Position numbers and translations under genes: made by a program. Positions 43,589 through 51,062 of a DNA stretch of 64,000 nucleotides are shown piece after piece; the stretch's first letter is position 1, and each line of letters begins with the position of its first letter. This DNA is from CALGLS01 sp965222105 (GTDB lineage: Bacteria > Bacteroidota > Bacteroidia > Chitinophagales > Saprospiraceae), in NCBI GenBank assembly GCA_965222105.1, contig CBDCTQ010000026.1:62001-126000 (forward strand), given 5' to 3'. Under the pieces are notes generated by a model. That model did not search any database. It was not told the origin of the DNA and saw nothing but the letters and a program-made list of their open reading frames with translations.

Positions 43589-45679
43589 ATGAAAAAGATG
43601 ATCCTTACCATGTTGACCCTTTCCATGCTTCACGCCGCCGCGTCGGCACAAGTAGAGCTGAACTTTAACCCTCCTAAAACGACCATCAACAACGTCGTCG
43701 ACGATTGGCACGGATTCAAGATCACCGACCCTTACCAATGGCTCGAAGACAAGACCGACCAAAATGTGATCGACTGGACCCGCGCCCAGCACGACTATAC
43801 CCTCGCTTATCTCAACAAATCCAACAAAACAATTACGGGACTCAAAGAAGAGATCGCAGCCTACATCGACCGCGACATCACCGGCCCCATTTTCCTTGCC
43901 GGAAAACGACAGTTCTTCTACGTCAAGAAAAAAGGCGAACAACAATACAAACTTTACACCCGCCTCGGCGATAAAGACGTGCTGGTATTTGACCCCACCA
44001 GCATTGACTCCTCCGGCCTGTCGGCCATCTCCGGGGTCAACTTCACCAAAGAAGGCGACCGGGTGGCCGTGGGCGTACAAAACAAGGGCGCCGAGATCAG
44101 TACCTATCGCATTGTAGACACCCAAACCGGAAATATCCTCGGCGATACCATAGACGGACTTCGCGGCTTCCGGTGGACCAAAGACGAAGGCCACGCCTTC
44201 ATTACCGTCGGCACCAAAGAGATGCTCGAAAATCAGATACCTCTCAAAACCTACAAACACAAAATTGGGTCGGACCGCGCCAAAGACATCTTTCTCTTCC
44301 AGCCCAAAGACGCCAAAAATTACATCTCCACCTGGGACACCCGCTACAGCGATCTCAACTTCATCAGCGAAGGCGATTTCTACTCCAATACCCTCAAAAT
44401 GCAACCCGTAGGTGCCCAGGGAAAGGCCCGCACCATTTACAGCAGTGATAAATACCGCGCCTTCCCCGATGCCATCGGCGAAAAAATATACTTCATCACC
44501 AACCACGAAGCACCCAACTTCAAGATCATGGTAACCGACAAGGCCAACCCCGATTTTAAAAACTGGAAGGTGCTGGTGCCCGAACAAAAGGACATGGTGA
44601 TCGAGGGATTTGAAGTGACCAATGATTACCTCATCGTTCAGGCAAAAAAAGATGTGGTCAGCCGCCTGTTTGCCTACACCCACGACGGGAAACTGGTACG
44701 CGAAATAAAATCACCGGAAGTGGGCAACATCGCCGGATTCAACTACCACCGCGAGTCCAATACGATGTACGTCAACCTGAGCACCTTCACCTCCCCCACC
44801 AAAATATACACCCTCGACGGCAGCACCCTGGAGTGGAAACTGTACTTTACCCGCGAGGTGCCCATCGACACCAAAGACATCGTGGCCGACATCAAATTCT
44901 ATGAATCGAAAGACGGTACCCGTGTTCCGATCTTTGTAATGCACAAAAAAGGCATTACCCTCAATGGCAACAATCCGACCCTGCTGTATGGCTATGGTGG
45001 GTTCAACATTGGCATGTCGCCCAGCTTTGTGGGACTGCCCGCTACCTTCATCAACCGGGGTGGAGTATATGCCATTGCCTGCATCCGGGGTGGCGACGAA
45101 TACGGCGAAAGCTGGCACGAAGACGGCATGCTGTTGAACAAGCAAAACGGCTTCGACGACTTCATTGCCGCCGCCGAATACCTCATTGCCGAGGGCTATA
45201 CCAACAGCGAACGGCTGGGCATACGTGGCGGCTCCAACGGCGGATTGTTGATAGGCGCGATGGTCACCCAACGGCCCGACCTGTTCAAAGCGGCCATCTG
45301 CGCCGTGCCGCTACTCGATATGGTTCGCTACCACAAGTTCCTGATAGCGCGTTACTGGATTCCCGAATACGGCGACCCTGACAAGAAAGAGGATTTTCAA
45401 AACATATTGACCTACTCGCCTTACCACAACATCCGTATGGGCATCAACGCACCCACCACCCTGGTCATCGCCGGGGAGAACGACACCCGCGTCGACCCCC
45501 TCCACGCCAAGAAGTTCGTCGCTGCCCTACAGAACAACCCCGGGCAGATCAACCCCGTGATGTTGTACATGGATTATGACTCCGGGCACGGTTCGGGCAA
45601 ATCGACCGAAAAACAGATCGAGGATATTGAGGTGCAGTACAGCTTTTTGATGAATCAGTTGGGGGTAGGTAAGGACTGA
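43589..45679 (+). CDS. Prolyl oligopeptidase family serine peptidase, exported
   Basis: Cleaves after proline in short peptides. 696 residues from ATG 43589 (11 codons of open frame upstream ignored) with signal peptide MKKMILTMLTLSMLHAAASAQ, a seven-bladed propeller (about 90-430) and alpha/beta-hydrolase domain. Triad: Ser549 (GIRGGSNGGLLIGA), Asp632 (ENDTRVDPLHAKK), His667 (DSGHGSGKS). N-terminal DPYQWLEDKTDQNVIDW is the family hallmark. Expected in the periplasm, where it would process peptides for import. Single gene followed by a hairpin. Confidence 0.95.
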   Translation: MKKMILTMLTLSMLHAAASAQVELNFNPPKTTINNVVDDWHGFKITDPYQWLEDKTDQNVIDWTRAQHDYTLAYLNKSNKTITGLKEEIAAYIDRDITGPIFLAGKRQFFYVKKKGEQQYKLYTRLGDKDVLVFDPTSIDSSGLSAISGVNFTKEGDRVAVGVQNKGAEISTYRIVDTQTGNILGDTIDGLRGFRWTKDEGHAFITVGTKEMLENQIPLKTYKHKIGSDRAKDIFLFQPKDAKNYISTWDTRYSDLNFISEGDFYSNTLKMQPVGAQGKARTIYSSDKYRAFPDAIGEKIYFITNHEAPNFKIMVTDKANPDFKNWKVLVPEQKDMVIEGFEVTNDYLIVQAKKDVVSRLFAYTHDGKLVREIKSPEVGNIAGFNYHRESNTMYVNLSTFTSPTKIYTLDGSTLEWKLYFTREVPIDTKDIVADIKFYESKDGTRVPIFVMHKKGITLNGNNPTLLYGYGGFNIGMSPSFVGLPATFINRGGVYAIACIRGGDEYGESWHEDGMLLNKQNGFDDFIAAAEYLIAEGYTNSERLGIRGGSNGGLLIGAMVTQRPDLFKAAICAVPLLDMVRYHKFLIARYWIPEYGDPDKKEDFQNILTYSPYHNIRMGINAPTTLVIAGENDTRVDPLHAKKFVAALQNNPGQINPVMLYMDYDSGHGSGKSTEKQIEDIEVQYSFLMNQLGVGKD

Positions 45680-45684
45680 CTCAT

Positions 45685-45718
45685 CGCGGCCCGCCTGTTG
45701 ATCGGCAGGCGAGCCGCG
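45685..45718. repeat. GC-rich hairpin between convergent genes, includes dispersed motif copy 2
   Basis: CGCGGC-C-CGCCTG (45685-45697) and CAGGCG-A-GCCGCG (45706-45718). Its right part GGCAGGCGAGCCGCGACGA (45704-45722) is the one-base variant of the element at 24712-24730. It may work as terminator for both genes but lacks a T run. Confidence 0.6.
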
Positions 45719-45727
45719 ACGAACGGG

Positions 45728-46618
45728 TCAATCTTTTAGAAGCGAAAAGGCATGGAGTAAGTCGAGTAACTCATGGTACTTCTCTAGTTTTTTTTCGTCC
45801 GTTCCATTCATTATCAAAATCATCTTTTTGGCATTCAGCTCTGTTGAAATGCGCTTTGCGAGCTTTTCCGCAACAGTAGTGTTAGGGGCTTCGCTGTTCG
45901 GTGGGTCCAGTTGGACGATCTTTTGGGTGTTAGCGATGAATCGTTCGGTGGCCTCGATCATTTGTTCCGCCATTTCAACGGATGTGGCGTATTTGGGCAG
46001 TTTAAACACGCAACAGGACAAGCACATATTGTGGCATTCGCCGATATCGAATTGGTGGAAAAGTCCGGGGGGTTTTGGATACCGCTGTCGGCAAACAACA
46101 CATTTGCCAACAGGCTCTTTTTCAACGGCCTTGGGCAGGGAAGGCTGCTGGTCTTTGAAGGCGGTGGGATCGTTCTTTAGCTGGTTGAGTTGTTGTTGGA
46201 TCAGGGCGGCTTGTTCGTAATTTTCTTCGGCGATGCATTTATCCAGTTCGTATTGGAGTCGTTCCGGAACGGGGCCGGCACCCGCCAATTCCATTCTTTT
46301 TGCCTTCATCATGCCCACTGTCATCTGCATCATTTGGAAGACATCGGTGGGGGAAAAGGTGTATTTCCTCAGCTCCTCCGGTACTTCGGGCATTTTGGCG
46401 GTCTTCATCATTTCGGAAAAATCGCCGAGCATTTTATCGAGCATTTCGATTTGATTGTCCAGCTCTTCAATGTCAGTAAATGCTTCCGCAGACTGGCGGC
46501 TCATACAATGGGCACACATTTGATGGCTTTCGCCGGTAGACGGGCTTGCGAAAAGGGTGAAGGGGCCGGTGTTGCTGCCGCAATGGCTACATTTTGTGGG
46601 TGTTTCTTTTGATTTCAT
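45728..46618 (-). CDS. McsA-like protein with two Cys4 zinc fingers and a UVR motif
   Basis: 296 residues. First zinc site Cys10, Cys13, Cys35, Cys38 (KCSHCG ... QMCAHC). Helical segment about 50-110. UVR motif near 118-150 (LQYELDKCIAEENYEQAALI, then QQQLNQLKND), as in UvrB/UvrC, ClpC partners and McsA. Second zinc site around 170-205 (KCVVCRQRYPKPPG ... CHNMCLSCC). Ends in a helical tail with NAKKMILIMNG. McsA activates the arginine kinase McsB in Firmicutes; no McsB or ClpC gene is in the window, so the partner is unknown. The two zinc-finger/one UVR layout is unusual. Cytoplasmic. Confidence 0.8.
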   Translation of the reverse strand: MKSKETPTKCSHCGSNTGPFTLFASPSTGESHQMCAHCMSRQSAEAFTDIEELDNQIEMLDKMLGDFSEMMKTAKMPEVPEELRKYTFSPTDVFQMMQMTVGMMKAKRMELAGAGPVPERLQYELDKCIAEENYEQAALIQQQLNQLKNDPTAFKDQQPSLPKAVEKEPVGKCVVCRQRYPKPPGLFHQFDIGECHNMCLSCCVFKLPKYATSVEMAEQMIEATERFIANTQKIVQLDPPNSEAPNTTVAEKLAKRISTELNAKKMILIMNGTDEKKLEKYHELLDLLHAFSLLKD

Positions 46619-46889
46619 TTTTTTTGTTTTCTGATATGTATGTTTTTAGAGAAGTCAGTTTTTCTGCGCTTTTGATTGGCAGATGTACTGTCGAATTTCA
46701 ATTTTGCATTGTAGTATTTATCTTGCAATATATTCTCAATTTTCAAAGCTAATGAATTAATCGGATTTTTTTGAATAAAATGATGGCTTTTCGTAGCGCC
46801 GGGGAAAAATAATATTGCTGTGTTTTGCTGCGTTGGGATTGCCGGAGGGTCGTTATACACCACTTTTTTTGATCACCTAATCCAAATTA

Positions 46890-47669
46890 ATGACAGAGAA
46901 GTATTCGGATGAAGAAGTCGTACAAAGTATCTTGTTGAACATTAACCCCGAAATCATTGGTTGGTTTTATGACGAAGTGCGGTTAATCGTTTTTTCCATG
47001 GCCGTAAGCTATGGCATTACATCCATAGAAGACATGGAAGACATTACCCAGGATGTGAATCTGGCTTTTTGCGAAAGCATATATGCTAAAAAGTTCAAAG
47101 GAGTATCCAAGGCCAGATCATATGTGTATGCCATTGCCAGAAACAAATGTTTTGACCGCTTTAGAAGGCAGCAGGAAAAGTTGTACGACCCTACTACTGA
47201 AGAACCCAATTTCGCCGGAGTCGATCACAGTACACCAGAATATTTAGTGTTACTGACGGAACGAGCCAATCTTTTATCAGCGTACTTTTCTTTGTTGAGC
47301 CCGCAATGCCGGGAAATATTCAACCTGAAAAATGCTCCAGAAAAATTGTCTAACAAAGAAATTGCGGAAAAAATGAATCTTGGCTCCGTCCATTATGTAG
47401 CCACATTGTTGTATCGATGCAGAAAACAGTTGGCACTAAAAATTTTGGCAGACCCCATATTATTGGGTCGATTGATGGACTCCCTCTACGACAGCTCTTT
47501 CGAAATGCGCGAACCGCTCGTTAAATATGCCAGTGATTTCGATATGATTATTTCCTATTGCAAAAATATAGAGCTGCCCTCCAAAGATCAGGATAAAATT
47601 GAGGAATGGCTAAATACGGATGAAGATTTCGGCAAACTGGTTGAATTTCTTCAAAAGCACCTGAGATGA
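46890..47669 (+). CDS. ECF-type RNA polymerase sigma factor with C-terminal extension
   Basis: 259 residues. Region 2: IEDMEDITQDVNLAFCESIY and SKARSYVYAIARNKCFDRFR (residues about 45-95, -10 recognition). Region 4: LLSPQCREIFNLKNAPEKLS followed by NKEIAEKMNLGSVHYVATLL YRCRKQL (about 130-180, -35 recognition HTH). Residues 185-259 form a helical extension (VKYASDFDMIISYCKNIELP) not found in short ECF factors and resembling the front of an anti-sigma or putative zinc-less regulatory tail. No anti-sigma gene is next to it in the same direction; the two following genes face it. Base composition is more AT-rich than surroundings. Confidence 0.88.
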   Translation: MTEKYSDEEVVQSILLNINPEIIGWFYDEVRLIVFSMAVSYGITSIEDMEDITQDVNLAFCESIYAKKFKGVSKARSYVYAIARNKCFDRFRRQQEKLYDPTTEEPNFAGVDHSTPEYLVLLTERANLLSAYFSLLSPQCREIFNLKNAPEKLSNKEIAEKMNLGSVHYVATLLYRCRKQLALKILADPILLGRLMDSLYDSSFEMREPLVKYASDFDMIISYCKNIELPSKDQDKIEEWLNTDEDFGKLVEFLQKHLR

Positions 47670-47696
47670 TCTAATGTACGCAACACCTCTCCAATT

Positions 47697-48425
47697 CTAT
47701 TCAACAGGAGAGGTCACATTAGCCAATCGCTCCACCTCCGATTTGATGCGCTCAAAGTCTATGATAAATCGGCGCTTACCATACTTCATCAGGTATTTCC
47801 TGAAAAAATCGTCAATAACAGAATTTAAGATAATCTCATTGACTTCGTCGTCCGACAATTCCCTGTTTGGAATATTACTTTTTTTCTCACTGATAATGTC
47901 AGCCAAAATACCAACATCCTCCGTGCCCAGAGTCGTGCCCAAAATAGTGACGAACTCCCCCAGGCCGACGTTTTTTATCGGAGAAACGGCACTCAGTCGT
48001 TTGGCAACAGTACTGCGGCTCAATGCATAAATATCGTCTTTTATGTGTCGTTCCAACAGAGAGGTGTAAAAATCCATCGATGACTTGATGCTGCGCTCAT
48101 TGTCGATCATTCGACCACCTGTTATAGACAAACCACCAATCATGGTATAGAGAAACCCGGAATAGGAAAGTCCGGCAAATATGCCATAAATCCAGGCATC
48201 ATGCTCAATAGTTCGTTCAACGCCGTTGAAATTGATCGTAATATTGAGCCATTGGATAAACCACAACACCAATATAGCAAGCACCCCATGAGAGAGAATA
48301 CTTATCCAAAAGTATTTGGATCGCCAAATCAAATGGTTACCTTCCAGCTTGTCGAAGTTCCGCTTACTCGGAAAGCCAAAAAGAAAGACAGCCAGAATAA
48401 AGGCAATTACATAAGCTGTCAACAT
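47697..48425 (-). CDS. Membrane protein of unknown function
   Basis: 242 residues with membrane segments near 3-20 (AYVIAFILAVFLFGF), 40-62 (YFWISILSHGVLAILVLWFI) and 78-102 (WIYGIFAGLSYSGFLYTMIG), then a soluble C-terminal half rich in acid helices (SDDEVNEIILNSVIDDFFRK). I do not recognise the family. Its start follows directly on the stop of the 92-residue gene upstream, so the two are translated as one unit, and they converge on the sigma-factor gene. AT-rich like its neighbours. Horizontal acquisition is possible. Confidence 0.7.
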   Translation of the reverse strand: MLTAYVIAFILAVFLFGFPSKRNFDKLEGNHLIWRSKYFWISILSHGVLAILVLWFIQWLNITINFNGVERTIEHDAWIYGIFAGLSYSGFLYTMIGGLSITGGRMIDNERSIKSSMDFYTSLLERHIKDDIYALSRSTVAKRLSAVSPIKNVGLGEFVTILGTTLGTEDVGILADIISEKKSNIPNRELSDDEVNEIILNSVIDDFFRKYLMKYGKRRFIIDFERIKSEVERLANVTSPVE

Positions 48426-48704
48426 TTATCTGATTTCTTTTATGATCTGTTTGGCTCTTTTTTGAGTTGGCTTGACGGTGCCGTACACTAAAATCTTGTT
48501 GGGCCCAACATCGGCGACCTCTAAATCAATATGGCCAATATTGGCAAAAAACTCAAACGCAGGCATTAGTGATTCCAAGGAACGAGTATATCCTTTTTTG
48601 CGAAGTTGTTTTTCTAAGTCGTGCCATACTTCTTTTCTAAGTTCGGAAATAAATTTACCAACGGTTTCGTAGGAAACCAACCCATTTTGCTTAATAAATG
48701 TCAT
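48426..48704 (-). CDS. Small hypothetical protein, operon with the membrane protein
   Basis: 92 residues, no signal peptide; helices (SYETVGKFISELRKEVWHDL EKQL) followed by beta strands (NIGHIDLEVADVGPNKILVY) and a basic tail (KPTQKRAKQIIKEIR). Looks like a compact alpha/beta protein of unknown function, possibly nucleic-acid binding because of the basic ends. The stop codon abuts the start of the membrane protein gene, so translation is probably coupled. Confidence 0.6.
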   Translation of the reverse strand: MTFIKQNGLVSYETVGKFISELRKEVWHDLEKQLRKKGYTRSLESLMPAFEFFANIGHIDLEVADVGPNKILVYGTVKPTQKRAKQIIKEIR

Positions 48705-48903
48705 AATTTCGATGGTGTTAATGATGATGACAATTCTTCTTGCCTATTAATTAGTCGGTTTTCGCCTGAAAATATCATCATACACACACAGTTTTTTCAA
48801 AAAAATACTACTCTACCTGACAATTTGTACTATTAATTGATGTGATATCGACAGCGACTGCCGCGATTAGCCTGGTCCCCACAGAGAGGAGGGCACCAGG
48901 CCA

Positions 48904-50688
48904 TCAAATCCGCCGCCAGGCCCATCCCAATCCCAGGGCACACCCCACACAGGCTGCCGTTGCCAGCGCCGCATCCTGCCATTGGCCGTAGAGCCAGAAC
49001 CCCACAGAAAACAGTGCCGCATACACCATCACACTGCCCAGAAAAACGCAAAGAAGTTGCATGGGCAAATTGCCGGTGCGCACCTCCGATGGGGTGAGTT
49101 GACTTTCGGCCTGACCTCTTTCCACTACCGGCATCCACCCCATTTTGGCGGGGCGTATATGCTTGTAAAACGACAGGAGTTGTCGATGATCCGTAGGGCG
49201 GGTAAGTAAGGTAACGGCTACCCATCCAATGGTTGTGATAAGTACGGTCAACAACAGTTCTACATGGCCCTCCAATTTGCCAAACCCCAATTGTTGGTGG
49301 TGGATGAATTTGAAATAAAAGGCCACCAGGAAGGAGATGATCATCGCTGCGATCTCACTATAAGCATTGATGCGCCACCAAAACCACCGCAGGATGAAGA
49401 TCAGCCCCGTACCGGCTCCTACCAATACGATGATGTCGAATACCTGCTTGGCATTGTCCATGTAAAGAGCTACCAGACCGGACACGATCATCAGCAATAC
49501 CGTAGCTGCGCGGCCCACCCGCACGAGTTCTTTTTCGGAGGCGCCGGGATTGGAAAATCGCTTGTACACATCGTTGACGAGGTAGGAGGCACCCCAATTG
49601 AGGTGGGTGGAGATGGTCGACATAAAAGCGGCAATGAGCGAGGCCACTACCAGGCCCAGCAGGCCTTTCGGCAAATAGGTGAGCATGGCGGGGTAGGCGA
49701 GGTCGTCCTCAACGACGCTGGCTGCCACATCGGGGAAGGCTTGCTGGAGGCTGGCCAGGTCGGGAAATACGACCATCGATGCCAGAGCGATCAATATCCA
49801 GGGCCAGGGACGCAGGGCGTAGTGGGCGATGTTGAACAAGAAGGTGGCCAACACAGCATTCTTTTCGTCTTTGGCGGCAAGCATCCGCTGGGCGATGTAG
49901 CCTCCCCCTCCCGGCTCCGCACCGGGGTAGTAAGAGGCCCACCATTGGACAGCTAAAGGGATGAAAAACAAAGACCAGAAAAGTTTGGAGTCGTTCCAGT
50001 CGGGGATCAGGTTGAGTTGTCCACGCACATTTTCGTGTTCGAGTAAGGTCGATAATCCGCCCACCTCCGGGAGGCCCACAATATATACGGCCGCCAGTAT
50101 GGTACCGATCATAGCCAGGGCAAACTGAAAAAAGTCGGTAAAAATAATGCCCCTCAGTCCGCCAAGCACGGAGTAGGCCACCGTCACCACCGACGCCAAC
50201 AACAATGTTTGCACGGGAGTGAGGCCCAACAATACACTCCCGATCTTGATGCCTGCCAGACATACCGTGGCCATCACCAGGATATTGAAAAACACGCCCA
50301 GATAGACCGCCCGGAATCCCCGAAGAAAAGCGGCAGGTTGGCCGCTGTAGCGCAATTCGTAAAATTCCAGATCGGTCAACACGCCCGACCGGCGCCACAG
50401 ACGGGCGTAGACAAACACCGTGAGCATTCCCGTAAGGAGAAAAGCCCACCACACCCAGTTGCCGGCCACCCCGTCCTTGCGCACGATGTCGGTCACCAGG
50501 TTGGGAGTATCGGCCGAAAAGGTGGTGGCCACCATCGAAATGCCGAGCAGCCACCAGGGCATGTTGCGGCCGGAAAGAAAAAATTCAGCGGCACTTTTGC
50601 CGGAGCGGCGCGACGACCACAATCCAATGGCCAATGAAACGAGGAAAAAAGCAGCGATCAGCGCCCAGTCGAGGGTAGTAAGATGCAT
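48904..50688 (-). CDS. Sodium:solute symporter (SSS family), second copy
   Basis: 594 residues, about 14 membrane helices. SRRSGKSAAEFFLSGRNMPW and GISMVATTFSADTPNLVTDI mark the N-terminus, GGLRGIIFTDFFQFALAMIG helix 5, PGGGGYIAQRMLAAKDEKNA and ASLIAAFMSTISTHLNWGAS the Na-site helix. Longer than the copy at 30399-31901 by a C-terminal domain (about 500-594, QLTPSEVRTGNLPMQLLCVF), as in Bacteroidota Na+/solute transporters of unknown substrate. The two copies are only distantly alike. Single gene, no operon partner. Confidence 0.93.
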   Translation of the reverse strand: MHLTTLDWALIAAFFLVSLAIGLWSSRRSGKSAAEFFLSGRNMPWWLLGISMVATTFSADTPNLVTDIVRKDGVAGNWVWWAFLLTGMLTVFVYARLWRRSGVLTDLEFYELRYSGQPAAFLRGFRAVYLGVFFNILVMATVCLAGIKIGSVLLGLTPVQTLLLASVVTVAYSVLGGLRGIIFTDFFQFALAMIGTILAAVYIVGLPEVGGLSTLLEHENVRGQLNLIPDWNDSKLFWSLFFIPLAVQWWASYYPGAEPGGGGYIAQRMLAAKDEKNAVLATFLFNIAHYALRPWPWILIALASMVVFPDLASLQQAFPDVAASVVEDDLAYPAMLTYLPKGLLGLVVASLIAAFMSTISTHLNWGASYLVNDVYKRFSNPGASEKELVRVGRAATVLLMIVSGLVALYMDNAKQVFDIIVLVGAGTGLIFILRWFWWRINAYSEIAAMIISFLVAFYFKFIHHQQLGFGKLEGHVELLLTVLITTIGWVAVTLLTRPTDHRQLLSFYKHIRPAKMGWMPVVERGQAESQLTPSEVRTGNLPMQLLCVFLGSVMVYAALFSVGFWLYGQWQDAALATAACVGCALGLGWAWRRI

Positions 50689-50833
50689 CTTATGGCGTTG
50701 GTTTTCTCAAAATTATCGATGAAGATACCAGAAGTTTGGAAAATTTCGTATTTTGTAGGTAACTCATACGAAAGTGGAGGTGATGAACCAAGCTGAACCC
50801 TGGGCTGTTTTTATTGTTGTATGGGTACTTTTT

Positions 50834-51051
50834 TAATCAAAAGAGTGCATGACATACCCCGCCTCAGGCGGGGCAGGTTAGAAAGAGCCTCTCGCCACAG
50901 CCTGCTCCGACGAATGACGGGGGAGTCTACAAGACACAAAGCTACACAGAGATTTTCTCTGTGAACCTTTGTGTCTCCGTGTCTTGGTGGTAATTGCCGC
51001 AGCGATTCCCGCCCTTCGGCGGGACAGGTTTGTCGCACACTCTAATCAAAA
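50834..51051. mobile_element. MITE-like element of about 200 bp with 9-bp direct repeats
   Basis: TAATCAAAA at 50834-50842 and again at 51043-51051 flank a 200-bp body. The body ends are inverted: GAGTGCATGACA at 50843 and TGTCGCACACTC at 51031-51042 match in 9 of 12 positions, and each end continues into a GC-rich hairpin (CCCCGCC-TCA-GGCGGGG, 50857-50873; CCCGCC-CTTC-GGCGGG, 51008-51023). It has no ORF. The structure is that of a non-autonomous element with target-site duplication. It lies immediately before the GAF gene start (51063). Chance or a conserved regulatory structure are the alternatives. Confidence 0.5.
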
Positions 51052-51062
51052 GAGACCAAATC

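Noticed and set aside
46615..46863. 82-residue minus-strand ORF before the zinc-finger gene
   Set aside because: Overlaps its start, low-complexity Lys/Asn/Gln composition, no family likeness; AT-rich leader is more likely.
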